Below, piece by piece: positions 19,301-29,000 of a stretch of 64,000 nucleotides of DNA. This stretch comes from Psychrobacillus sp042945595. Lineage in GTDB: Bacteria > Bacillota > Bacilli > Bacillales_A > Planococcaceae. Numbering within the stretch: the stretch's first letter is position 1; each line of letters starts with the position of its first letter. The notes beneath the pieces are model-generated. The model was given only the letters and a program-made list of their open reading frames with translations, did not search any database and had not been told where the DNA came from. The stretch covers positions 806,001 to 870,000 of the forward strand of contig NZ_CP168493.1 in NCBI RefSeq assembly GCF_042945595.1. Reading direction: 5' to 3'. The position numbers and the translations under genes were made by a program.

Positions 19301-20968
19301 GTAGGGGATAATAACATTGCTACAGTAACGGCAGGTTTAGTTACTGCGATAGCAAATGGCTCTACTACGATTACAATTAAACATGGTAAAAATGAAGTTG
19401 TAGTGAATATAACGGTGAAAGATAATCCAGATGATGATTCATCTACAAAACCATCTATCACTAGTCAGCCAAGAAATGCAATAGTCAATGCTGGAGGAAG
19501 TACAACCTTTGCGGTGGCAGCATCTAATGCAAATAAGTATCAATGGCAAGTGGATATGGGGAATGGGTTTACGAATCTTCAAAGCAGTCCTTTGTATAGA
19601 GGGGTTGATACTTCAACTTTAATCATTAACGGTGCTTTAATTAGCATGAATGGCTACATGTACCGAGTTGTTATTACTAATAATAACGGTTCTATTAACT
19701 CAAATAGCTCTGTATTAAAGGTGAATTCAGTATCAATACCAAAACCAGATCCAACACCGGATAAGACACCATCAAATCCAGCTCAACCAAAAGTAGAGGA
19801 AATCAATATCGATGTAGTTAATGGAGCATCCAACATTCAAACTTTAGTTAAGCGTATTACTGAATTAAATGGAATTGTAAAAGACATAGTGACCTTTACA
19901 ACTGAGAAAGTAAAAGAAACAATAGAAAAGTTAAAACAACAAAATCAAGATACTGCAAAAATTGTGATTCCTGACAAGGAAGACAAAGTAAATGAAGTAA
20001 GTGTAACCGTTCCAAAAGAATCCTTGGGTGCACTTGCTAATGGAAAAGCAAACCTAGAAATTTTTACTGCAAATGCCCATATTTATATTCCGAAAGCTTC
20101 CGTGCAAAGTTTCGGAGAAGACCTATTTATCCGTGTAGTTCCACTAAAAGAGCAAGCACAGAAAAATGAGGTAGAAGAACGAGCTAAAAAAGAAAAGTTA
20201 GTTCAATTAGTAGTAGGGAATAAAAAAGTAAACGTGTTAGGACGCCCGATGGAAATTGAAACAAATATGCAAAATCGTTCAGTCGTCTTAACATTACCAA
20301 TTCCTACAAATGCAACAAAAGAGCAAATGGACAATTTAGCTATTTTCATCGAACATAGCGATGGAACAAAAGAAGTTATCCAAGGGAAATTAGTAGAGTT
20401 TGAAAAAGGTATACAAGGTATGCAATTTACTGTTAACAAGTTTTCTACATTTACCATCATGTATATGGAAGGAGCTGCAAAGTATTTTGCAAAAACTTCA
20501 TGTGCAGTTAACACGGATTGTCTCCAAGTGAACAAGACAACGCCTGTATATGTATTAGAAAATAATCGTTTGAAAAAAGTAGGAGAAGTAGTAAAAGGAC
20601 AAAGCTTGCCTGTAAAACAGGCCATTTCTCCAATGCTTGGACTAGGTGGAAACATCTGGCTGGAACGAACAGCAGCAATTTCTTATGAAACACCATCCAA
20701 AGAAATGATAGCTAAAAACCAATTACCAGCGAACAAACGTCCAAAACAAATTTGGAAAGGCCTAGAGCTAACTCCAGGTCAAATTGGGAAAGTGACCATT
20801 CTTCAAGACACTGTCATTTGGGAATCTATTGACAAAAAAACGAAGCTCCCAAGAATCTTTAAAAAAGGCGAACAATATCGAGTATATCGCTATGTTCCAG
20901 GAATGTACCAAATTAGTGACCAACAATATATCATCCAAGATTCAAATGTCGTTCTTATTAAAAAATAG
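13352..20968 (+). CDS. Giant secreted LTD / OB-fold / PHP-phosphoesterase / GATase-like / Ig multidomain protein
   Basis: Exported 2538-residue protein. Order: signal peptide (1-36), lamin-tail domain (about 41-190), Ig-like (240-340), two OB-fold-like units (423-620), two Ig-like units (630-820), a PHP/CehA-McbA-type metallohydrolase (825-1080), CARDB-like (1184-1290), a GATase/ThuA-like domain (1291-1530), two more OB-like units (1566-1740), three Big_2 Ig repeats (1758-2025), an Ig-like domain (2034-2125) and the shared C-terminal module (2147-2538). PHP metal ligands are visible: H834-N-H836, D866-H867-S-H869-D870, NHPD and GEDNHDG. Likely a wall-associated phosphoesterase or nuclease; the substrate is unknown. 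ATG behind AAAAGAGGAG. The closest relative is the tandem gene at 23030. Confidence 0.85.
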   Translation: MHTRTKGKKRTTSILLIIVLLLSTILPNSMIQKAEAQISEHVVISQVFGGGGNANALFTHDFIELYNPTNQDVSLDGWSVQYTDSKGTKPWEVTPLVGTIEAHGYFLIAEDSAGNVGAAIPTADVTDIIKMTIATGKVALVKESIAQITNKQSAGVVDFVGYGAGTTEFEGTGPTTGTALTSKLSAHRISYASMGVQPGQGNGWDTDDNSKDFVTKAPNPRNTKSPKEELTLAISIPPTVSQVFFQQSGTAVTVAATAATVPNNAVVKFYGTSTVGSGELATTTAAADGSFMATFDAGKTLPILYITTTEAGRPESASVAVDVARATDPPLQDKLGYNVDKKIGTVYGTAAAFPNARISVYADSNKTNRLNAQPVIADAKGNFTVAINNAPDTVYVAQQNYTAKGIMLEGATSSVTKPSNEVITDISTVRLSDSNGHPVNLNQFFTIEGVVTIENGILGTQKNNYNIQDATAGINILGSFDHKLTIKRGDKLRISGRVIEYNGLTEFEPTNVERIAEDQILPTSKDIKVVDMTVFATIEPLEGSLVTFSGKVTSSVLSGAGYNVTVLDENSKSTLLRVMTATKIDMEKDIVLNKSYTFTGIVGQYSTAASPKSGYQLLLRDKNDIAPVLGITHTPITQAYEDTIVSFEAFADGAESVTLYYRKAGDETYTALPMLGDGQGRYTTSIQSSTLNNTNFEYYMEAKAGESIKSVGSSATPYPVSFEKDKQGPTFLAEIPGNTARVESPRPEISIVMEDPSGVDKDSIEILVDGIDVKANAILSFTQVKYTPTVDLAIGNHEVKVTVADTKGNVSTKTWTFEVVPRFAGGHHYRGTTHNHTVISHDAKGSPEAALLAGKNYGYDYFAFSDHSHDIDPALLGNDTVDRKGQPERTGAGGTDWKLTKDLAKQYTKDGKYVVFPAFEMTSTTWGHSNVFGTDNFIDRNINGKQYQDLSKYYAWVLTYDNVVAQFNHPDMSANAFNNFKPYDKNVDKLFTMLEVGNGSGSYGYANAEGKLFSALDLGWHVAPTYGEDNHDGTWGKTNARTVIVADDLTQESLLHSMSNMRVYMSEDPNFQLDVLANGFYMGSTVDSKTLNFTINGQDPIAESKANGYDYLSSTYKSDDRVKKVELISNGGKVVDSYSPNTVDFTWKPSYTVASGQQWFVVRVTQMDGERIYSAPIWSKEESVDVKVNSIDIVGDVVIDGNPATAKVTVGNFGTSTVNNLNVDLYVDVQDPAHKLGSKVINSILAKGTGVASITWDNPVAGDHNLIAVVTSNDGANLGDISFVLPLHVKQPLGLKVLIDAQHGNENSTGDSSANKDNLKAFTLLLQKEGYKVEENKAVITSAVLQDVTVLVITQSYTAFTTAEEKAVGDFVKAGGSVLFAGKSNNGTTDSTRHNGTLAAIGTQIRMSHDGVFDDSKTGNFWSDPLVSKYAVRAHPGLVDNYVTDRVPFIDYYSGSSLQAVGNTALNESGKVKFLVRGNETTYQGNVKNSSFVYDDVSDDHGGSAIPLIVSDEIGAKGRIIVSGMNMFNDKQMDESFEPKGNSKFIFNAVNWLAHRETKITNIEDARKLADETPVVIQGTVTTAAGVFFDAFYVQDATGGIMAFNEVPAGSLKLGDTVRIYGHIKTFENNKEIEFTKFDIDVIKTGKGATVAPKEVTTGTATSTVNQGLLVKVKGKVTSKYDDTSYVINDGSGNLLVFTDGYIENQGIPVPQLKVGDTLEAVGLSGEFSGGSRIRVRDTKELEVTPGMNDGDPVVVLEVDKKSLEMTKGYTVQLQVKQTTTPENGEVTVKDVTNEATYEVVDESIASVTGGVVTANASGTTSITIKYEDKTITVQVKVYEEEVGDVIKLEVDKAVLALKIGESVPLTVKEVTTLQNGESTVEDVTNQAKYEVTEQSIATVTEGIVTANALGMTIITIEYKGNTAIVQVVVSEEGVGDVDTLIVDKAALALSIGDTVQLTVKEVTTLGSGESAEEDVTNQATYEVGDNNIATVTAGLVTAIANGSTTITIKHGKNEVVVNITVKDNPDDDSSTKPSITSQPRNAIVNAGGSTTFAVAASNANKYQWQVDMGNGFTNLQSSPLYRGVDTSTLIINGALISMNGYMYRVVITNNNGSINSNSSVLKVNSVSIPKPDPTPDKTPSNPAQPKVEEINIDVVNGASNIQTLVKRITELNGIVKDIVTFTTEKVKETIEKLKQQNQDTAKIVIPDKEDKVNEVSVTVPKESLGALANGKANLEIFTANAHIYIPKASVQSFGEDLFIRVVPLKEQAQKNEVEERAKKEKLVQLVVGNKKVNVLGRPMEIETNMQNRSVVLTLPIPTNATKEQMDNLAIFIEHSDGTKEVIQGKLVEFEKGIQGMQFTVNKFSTFTIMYMEGAAKYFAKTSCAVNTDCLQVNKTTPVYVLENNRLKKVGEVVKGQSLPVKQAISPMLGLGGNIWLERTAAISYETPSKEMIAKNQLPANKRPKQIWKGLELTPGQIGKVTILQDTVIWESIDKKTKLPRIFKKGEQYRVYRYVPGMYQISDQQYIIQDSNVVLIKK

Positions 20969-21003
20969 AAATAGTTTTCTAGTAAAAAACAGCTCCTCAC
21001 CAT

Positions 21004-21066
21004 GTTACAGGTACCAGGCACTCACACAACTTAGAAAATATTTAGATAATAATTTGATAGTGTGAA
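21004..21066. repeat. Degenerate palindrome-family remnant downstream of the first giant gene
   Basis: TTACAGGTACCAGGCACTC followed by CACAACTTAGA, matching the 3' flank at 11835. The core has a G-to-A change. It marks duplication of gene 3' ends together with their flanks. Confidence 0.5.
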
Positions 21067-21108
21067 AAAATCTCCTTCAGTGTTTTTAGACTGAAGGAGA
21101 TTTTCTAT
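21067..21108. terminator. Strong bidirectional terminator (duplicate of the one at 11900)
   Basis: Stem aaaatctccttcagt (21067-21081) / actgaaggagatttt (21090-21104), identical in stem and loop to the terminator at 11900. Direct evidence of segmental duplication. Confidence 0.9.
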
Positions 21109-21122
21109 AAAAAAAATACTAC

Positions 21123-21299
21123 TTAGAAAAATAATTGTGTAGATAGGAAGTATGTACCTGCTACTACAATAAGAGCAGAAGCCAATTGAATAATTTTTAA
21201 CGATTTTTTTTGCTTATGCAAATAAAATAATACAGGCGAGCAAATCAATACAAACGCGAGTTGAATAACTTCTATGCTAATATTAAAGCTAACTAATTC
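21123..21299 (-). pseudogene. hupE-like gene remnant, C-terminal end
   Basis: About 58 codons, still in frame, that match the end of the intact hupE-like gene at 11974. Its last residues read VVAGTYFLSTQLFF, against VIAGAYFLTNQLFF in the intact copy, then a stop. Similarity ends near 21299 where the IS-like sequence begins. The middle of the gene (roughly 300 codons) is missing and its start survives at 22782. Confidence 0.85.
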
Positions 21300-21308
21300 A
21301 ACTAAAAT

Positions 21309-22781
21309 GTACCCTATAGAATAGACACTTAAAAAAGTCTATTCTATAGGGTAATTTTGTTTATAATGAAAAAAACATTGTAGGACGGATAATCATGACA
21401 AGAAGATTATTAACTAAGAAGAACAAAAATAATTAACCTGTAATTCATATGTATCGCCGGTTGGTGATAATGCTAGTACTTATTCAGAGGAGTTAAAGCT
21501 TCTCTTTATTTCGGAAAATGAAAAAGGAAAAGCGCCGCATGAAATTTTGATGAAATCGGTCTAGATGTTGACCTAATTGGTTTAAAGCAGATTGCTTCTG
21601 CTGGCAAACGGTGGCGCGTAGCTTATCGTGAAAAGGGTATATTGGGATTTGAAGATACGCGTAAAATCAATTCCGTCAGTCCACTCGAACGTGAACTGAC
21701 TTTAGAGGAAAAGTATGCTCGATTAGAGGCGCAAAATCGTTTATTACAAGCTAAAAATGAATTACTAATAAAGCTCGATCTACTCGAAAGGCAGCTAATG
21801 AAGAAGAAATCAAACTCGTAGCGTAACAGAAATTTCAATTGATCCATGACACGATTAAAAAATATAAATTGAGGCGAAGTGGTTCATTTTCTGCGTGAAT
21901 TAACTGGCGTATCTCGCTTAGGCTACTATAATTATTTCACAGAAAAGGCGATACAAAATCGTGTAGAACGCGAATGGGCAGATGAAGAAGTAAAAGAAAT
22001 GTTCTAAAAGCGTATCAATTACGTCGTCGAAAGAAAGGTTCTTGGCAAATTAATATGACGTTAGAAAATCAATATTAAATTACCTATAACTTAAAACGAA
22101 TTCGTCGCATTATGAAGGAGTTTCAAATCGTTTGTCCAATTCGAAAAGCCAAACCATATTGAAGAATGGCAAAATCGATAAAGGAACATCGGACATTACC
22201 GAACCTTTTAAACCGCCAATTTAAACAAGGAATCACTGGAAAAATGTTATTTACAGACATTACATATTTGGTTTACGGAAAAGGAACACGTGCCTATTTA
22301 TCTATGATAAAAGATGCGAAAACCAATGAAATTTTAGCACATGACGTATCTGACAACATAACGCTAGATATCGCCCTAAATACATTATAGAAATTAAAGA
22401 AGAATGGAATAAAACTAGTTGAAGGTGCAAACAACCACTCAGGTAAAAGCTTTCACTATACAAATCCTCAATTCCAAAAGCGTATAAAGAAAATAGGAAT
22501 AGGTCAGTCAATGTCACGTACGGGAAACTGTAGGGATAACGCCCCGCAAGAATCGTTCTTTTGGCACTTTAAAGATGAAACGAATATAAAATCATGCGAA
22601 ACAATAGAAAATCTAGTACGAGAAATAAAGAGTAATATGACCTATTATAATCATTATCGTGGTCAATGGAATTTAAAAAAGATGAAGCCTGCACAATACA
22701 CATATCATCTTGTTCAAGTTGCCGAGAGCTTTTTTAAAATGTCCTTTACAAACGATACTTTTTAGTATGTATGTTAGCTTT
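21309..22781 (+). mobile_element. Decayed IS3-family insertion sequence
   Basis: The left boundary is taken at the TG of TGTACCCTATAGAATAGACAC, where similarity to hupE stops. The right boundary is where hupE similarity resumes near 22782. The left end carries a perfect 17-bp hairpin (21310-21326 / 21337-21353). Inside are remnants of both transposase frames. No matching right inverted repeat or target duplication was found, and about 0.9 kb of the host gene is gone, so the right side was probably lost by deletion. Confidence 0.75.
21396..22765 (+). pseudogene. IS3-family transposase remnants (OrfA and OrfB), many stops and frameshifts
   Basis: OrfA remains include a helix-turn-helix part (SYVSPVGDNASTYSEELK, GKRWRVAYREKGILGF) and a coiled coil (EEKYARLEAQNRLLQAKNEL), with stops and a frameshift near 21555. 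OrfB remains include a HTH-like part, FTDITYL (first catalytic Asp), a stop at 22388, HYTNPQF and a GNCRDNAPQESFFWHFK block bearing the catalytic Glu. The second Asp, usually in an HSDxGxHYT motif, is replaced in GANNHSGKSFHYT. The element cannot make active transposase. Confidence 0.85.
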
Positions 22782-22830
22782 TTACGACTGCTAATACAGG
22801 CTTTTATTATTAAAATAATTCCTCCTTGTG
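22782..22830 (-). pseudogene. hupE-like gene remnant, N-terminal end and ribosome binding site
   Basis: The reverse strand keeps GGAGGAATTATTTTA, corresponding to the ribosome binding site and TTG start of the intact hupE-like gene, but TTG has become TTA. About a dozen codons follow (IIKACISSRKK against NIKVGTSSRKT) before similarity stops at the IS remnant. Upstream intergenic sequence to about 22950 also matches the intact copy. Confidence 0.75.
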
Positions 22831-23029
22831 CTATTCAAAAATTAAGTAAGTTTTTTCATCCTAACAGGTCTTTTATCATGTGAAAATCCATTGAAATATT
22901 AACTTTATGTAAAGATTATTAAAAATCAGACTTCCGACAATAGTCACTTCTCAAAGTGCAAAAAGGATAGTAATATTGCAAATGCTTGAAGAATTACAAG
23001 CAAATAATTCAATCGAAAAGAGGAGATTT

Positions 23030-26000
23030 ATGTTCACCAGGATGAAGGGGAAAAAACGTTCTACAAGCATAATATTAATAATCGTACTACTTTTAAGTAC
23101 GATTTTACCTTCTAGTTTGATACAAAAGGCAGAAGCACAAATTGCTGGACATGTTGTAATTAGTCAAGTGTATGGTGCTGGAGGAAATAGTGGAGCAATA
23201 TTCAATAACGATTTTATTGAATTATACAACCCGACAGATGTGGATGTCTCTTTAGATAACTGGTCTGTTCAGTATGCGAGTTCAACAGGATCTTTCGGCA
23301 CGTTTATTACAGAATTATCTGGAACGATTAAGGCACATGGTTATTATTTAATTCATGAAGCAGGTGGAGCAAATGGCAAGGCTATACCAGATGGTGACGC
23401 CATTGGTGGTATAGCTATGGCTGCAGCAGCCGGAAAAGTAGCATTAGTAAACACAACTAGTGCAATTAGTGGAAGCAAACCGACAAACGTTGTAGATTTT
23501 GTTGGATATGGAAAGGCAGCTAATGCATTCGAAGGAACAGGTTCAACAGGCGCTGATCTTAGTACAATACTAAGTGCGCAACGTCGTCCATATGCAGGTA
23601 TGGTACCTACACCTGGAAAAGGAAATGGTTGGGATTCTGATGATAATAGTAAGGATTTTGTAAATGCAGCTCCAAATCCACGCAACTCAGCAAGTCCTAC
23701 TGAAAAGTTCGAGATGGTTGAAAGTGTACAACCGATTGTAGATCGAGTTTTCTATCAGCAGACAGGAACCAGCGTTACAGTGACGGCTACTGAAGGAACA
23801 GTTCCGAACAATGCAGTTGTCACATTTTATGGAACGTCAACAACAGGAGTAGCTGCATTAAGTACAGTTGCAGCAAATGCTGATGGCTCGTTTGTAGCTA
23901 CATTTGATGCAGGAGCATCATTTGCTACTTTATATATAAGAGCAACAGAAGCTGGTAAGCCAGAAAGTGCGGCATCAGCAGTTGATGTAGCAAAAGCAAC
24001 TGCAGAGCCTACACAAGCTAGCTTAAGCTACAATATTGACGGCAAGGGTGTTGGGACGTTAATTGGAACGAAAGCCGCGCTTGCAAAAGCACGTATTTTC
24101 GCCTATTCAAGTAACGATGCAAGTTTAGGAAACCGTTTAACACCAAGTGATGGACAGCCGGTATTTGCGGATGCAAATGGGAGCTTTACGGTTACTTTCA
24201 AAAATGCTCCGGACACAGTTTACGTAACGCAACAAAATTATACGGCAAAAGGAATTATGCTAGAGAGCATGGCGGTTTCGGTTACGAAACCTTCAACAGA
24301 TATAATCACAGATATAAGCACGGTTCGTCAATCCGATTCAAATGGTCATCCTGTCAATCTGAACAAATATTTTACGATAGATGGTATTGTGACGATTGAA
24401 AATGGAATTCTTGGAACGCAAAAGAATAACTATAATATTCAAGATGCAACAGCAGGAATTAATATTTTTGGGAATTTTGACCACAAATTAAACATTAAAC
24501 GTGGAGATAAGTTACGCGTTTCTGGAAGAGTCCTTGAGTACAATGGCTTAACGGAGTTTGAACCGACTAATGTTGAAAAACTATCAGAAGGCGAAACACT
24601 TCCTACACCGAAAAATATTACGGTTGCAGAGATGAATGATTTCGCAACAATCGAGCCTTTGGAAGGTAGCTTAGTTACTGTAAGTGGGAAAGTGACGAGC
24701 TCATCTTTATCTGCAGCTGGCTACAATGTCACGGTTGCCGATGAAAATGCAAAAACAACATTATTACGTGTTATGACCACGACGAAGATTGACATGGAAA
24801 AAGACATTGTCGTGAATAAAAGCTATGCTTTCGCGGGCATTGTTGGTCAATATTCAACAAATGTCAATCCAAAAAATGGCTATCAAATAAACATTCGTGA
24901 TGTAAAGGATATTGCGTCAATTCTTGGAATAACACACACTCCAATGAAAGAAGCATATAAAGGAACGTTGATTTCGTTTGAAGCAATAGCAGACGGAGCT
25001 GAGTCTGTTACGCTTTATTATCGAAATGTAGGAGACGCAACGTATACTGAATTGTTAATGACTGGTGACGGTCAAGGAAGATATACAGCAGCAATCGATG
25101 CTAATATTTTCACTACGACGGATTTCGAATATTACATCGAAGCAAAAGCAGGGGAAAACAAGATGTATGCAGGTTCAAGTACAGCACCATACGTTGTTTC
25201 GCTTGTAGACGATAAAGAAGGACCTACATTCGCTGCAGAAATACCTGCAGATACAGCAAAAGTAGAAAGTCCACGTCCTGAAATTTCTGTTGTGATGGAA
25301 GACCCAAGTGGTGTAGATGCTAAAACTGTTACAATTTCAGTAGATGGCATTAATGTTACGAAAAATGCCAATATTTCTAGTACACAAGTGAAATACGTGC
25401 CATCTGCCGACTTGGGCTTAGGTGAGCATACAGTGATTGTGTATGCTGAGGATACGAAAGGCAACGGTAATTCAACACAGTGGACTTTTGAAGTCGTACC
25501 TCGTTTCACAGGTGGTCATCACTACCGTGGTACAACGCATAACCACACTGTCATTTCACATGATGCTAAAGGTAATCCAGAAGATGCATTAAAAGCTGGT
25601 AAGAAATACGGCTATGATTACTTCGCATTCTCTGATCACTCTCATGACATTGACCCTGCATTATTAGGTCAAGATACGGTTGATCATAAAGGACAACCAG
25701 AGCGCACAGGTGGGGACGATTGGAAGTTAACGAAGGATTTAGCGAAACAATATACAAAAGACGGTGAATATGTTGTATTCCCAGCGTTTGAAATGACATC
25801 TACTACATGGGGTCACTCAAATGTATTTGGAACAGATAATTTCATCGATCGTAATATTAACGGTAAGCAATACCAAGATTTAAGCAAGTATTACGCATGG
25901 GTATTGACATATGACGATATCGTGGCGCAGTTTAACCATCCGGATATGTCAAAAGATGCATTCAATAACTTTAAGCCATACGATAAAACCATCGATAAGT

Positions 26001-29000
26001 TATTTACAATGCTTGAAGTAGGAAATGGATCTGGTAGTTACGGCTATGCAAATGCAGAAGGAAAATTATTCTCTGCACTTGATTTAGGTTGGCATGTATC
26101 TCCAACATACGGAGAAGATAATCATGATGGTACATGGGGTAAAACGAATGCACGTACAGTCATTGTTGCGGATGATTTAACGCAAGAGTCGTTATTACAT
26201 TCTATGGCGAATATGCGTGTGTACATGTCAGAAGATCCGAACTTCCAATTAGATGTATTAGCAAATGGCTTCTACATGGGTTCTACTGTGGATAGTAAAA
26301 CATTGAACTTCAACATAAAAGGTTCTGACGATGTAGCAGAATCTAAAACAAATGGTTATGATTATTTATCCAACACTTACAAATCGGATGATCGTGTAAC
26401 AAAAGTGGAGCTCATTTCAAATGGCGGAAAAGTGGTAGATTCGTATGCACCAAATACGAAAGACTTTACTTGGACTCCGTCTTACACAGTTGCAAGCGGT
26501 CAGCAATGGTTTGTTGTACGTGTTACACAAGCTGATGGCGAACGCATTTATTCCGCACCAATTTGGTCTAAAGAAGAATCAGTCGATGTAAAAGTGAATA
26601 GCATTGATATTGTTGGCGATGTTGTGATCGATGGTAACCCAGCAACTGCAAAAGTTACAGTTGGAAACTTCGGTACACAAACGGTGAACAATTTGAATGT
26701 CGACCTTTATGTTGATGTACAAGATGATGCACATAAACTAGGTTCCACGGTTATCAATTCGATTCTCGCTAAAGGAACGGGTGTAGCCACAGTGAACTGG
26801 GCAACGCCGACAACAGGGGATCATCAATTAATTGCTGTCGTTACATCCAAAGATGGAGCAAATCTAGGAAATGTATCCTTTGTATTGCCATTAAAAGTAA
26901 AACAACCACTGGGCTTAAAAGTGTTGATTGATGCAAAGCATGGCAATGAAAACTCAACTGGCGATACCTCCTCATACGGAGATAATTTAAAAGCATTTAC
27001 ACTATTACTTCAAAAAGAAGGATATAAAGTCGAGCAAAACAAAGCGGTCATTACAACTGATGTATTGTCAGACGTAACAATCCTTGTCATCACTCAACCA
27101 AAAACGACTTTAACAGCTGATGAGCAAAAAGTAGTTGGCGATTTTGTGAAAGCTGGTGGATCTGTCTTATTTGCTGGAAAAAGTAACAACGGATCAACAG
27201 ACTCAACGCTCCATAATGGAACACTTTCGGAAATTGGTACACAAGTTCGAATGAGTCATGACGGCGTGTTCGACTTAAGTAAAAAAGGGAACTTTTGGAG
27301 TGACCCTACTGTAAGTCCTTATGCAGTTCGTGCTTACCCAGGACTTGTCGATAACTACGTGACGGATCGCGTTCCGTTTATTGACTATTACAGTGGATCT
27401 AGTTTGCAAGGTGTAGGAAATAGTGCACTGACTGAAAATGGAAAAGTGAAGTTCCTTGTACGAGGAAATGAAACAACATATCAAGGGAATCTGAAAAATA
27501 GTAGTTATGTTTATGACGATGTGTCTGACAATCATGGCGGTTCAGCTATTCCATTAATCGTTTCCGATGAAATTGGTGCTAAAGGACGTATTATTGTTTC
27601 CGGTATGAATATGTTCAATGACAAGCAAATGGATGAATCGTTTGAACCAAAAGGAAATTCGCAGTTTATCTTGAATTCAGTGAACTGGTTAGCTCATCGT
27701 GATACGAAAACTACGAAAATTGAAGATGCTCGAAAACTTGCAGACGAGACGCCAGTTGTTATTGAAGGAACAGTGACAACCGCAGCAGGTGTATTCTTCG
27801 ATGCGTTCTATGTACAAGATGCAACTGGTGGTATCATGGCCTTCAATGAAGTTCCAGCTGACTCATTGAAATTAGGCGATACAGTTCGTATTTACGGACA
27901 TATTAAAACATTTGAAAATAACAAAGAAATTGAGTTTAGTAAATTTGATATTGATGTTATTAAGACGGGTACTGGTCCTAAAGTTGAACCGAAAGTTGTA
28001 ACAACAGGAACAGCAACTTCTACAGTGAATCAAGGTTCGCTTGTAAAAGTTACAGGAAAAGTGACTTCGAAATATGATGACACTTCTTATTTCATCAACG
28101 ATGGCTCAGGCAATCTACTAGTCTTTACAGATGGATATATTGAGAATCAAGGAATTCCAGTGCCACAATTGAAAGTTGGCGACACGTTAGAAGCTGTAGG
28201 CTTATCTGGTGAATTTTCAGGCGGTTCACGTATTCGTGTACGTGATACGAATGAATTGAAAGTAACACCAGGAATGGACAATGGAGAACCAGTTATTAAT
28301 TTAGAAGTTAATTATAAGTCACTTAATATGACAAAGACTGATAAAGTGCAACTTCTAGTTAAACAAATAACTGCTCTAAATAGTGGGAAACCAACAGAAT
28401 TAGACGTAACAAAAAAAGCGGTATATGTATCAGAAAATGAAAAAATCGCCACAGTTAAAGATGGAGAAGTTAAAGCAAAAGCAGAGGGAACAACTAAAAT
28501 TACGATTACTTTTGCTCAAAAAGAAGTTGTTGTGAACGTTACGGTGAAAGATAAAGGTGCAGAGAAACCAGGTAATGACTCAACTAAACCAAAAGAAGAA
28601 GAAATTAATATCGATATAGAAAGTGGTAAATCTGTCACAAAAACTCCAATTAAGCGCATTACAGAACTAAATGGAATTGTAAAAGATTTAGTAATTTTTA
28701 CGTCGGATAAAGTAAAAGAAGTTATAGAAAAGTTAAAAGGTCAAAAGCAAGATACTGCAAGAATAGTGATTCCTGATAAGGCAGACAAAGTAGATGAAGT
28801 AAGTGTTACTGTTCCAAAAGAATCAGTAGGATTATTAGCTAATGGAAAAATAAATCTAGAAATCTTTACGGAAAATGCGGATATTTATATTCCACAAACT
28901 TCAATACAAAATTTCGGAAATGATCTATTCTTCCACGTGGTTCCTATTAAAAAGGAAACACAGAAAAATGAGATTGTTGGACGAGCTAAAAAAGAATCGA

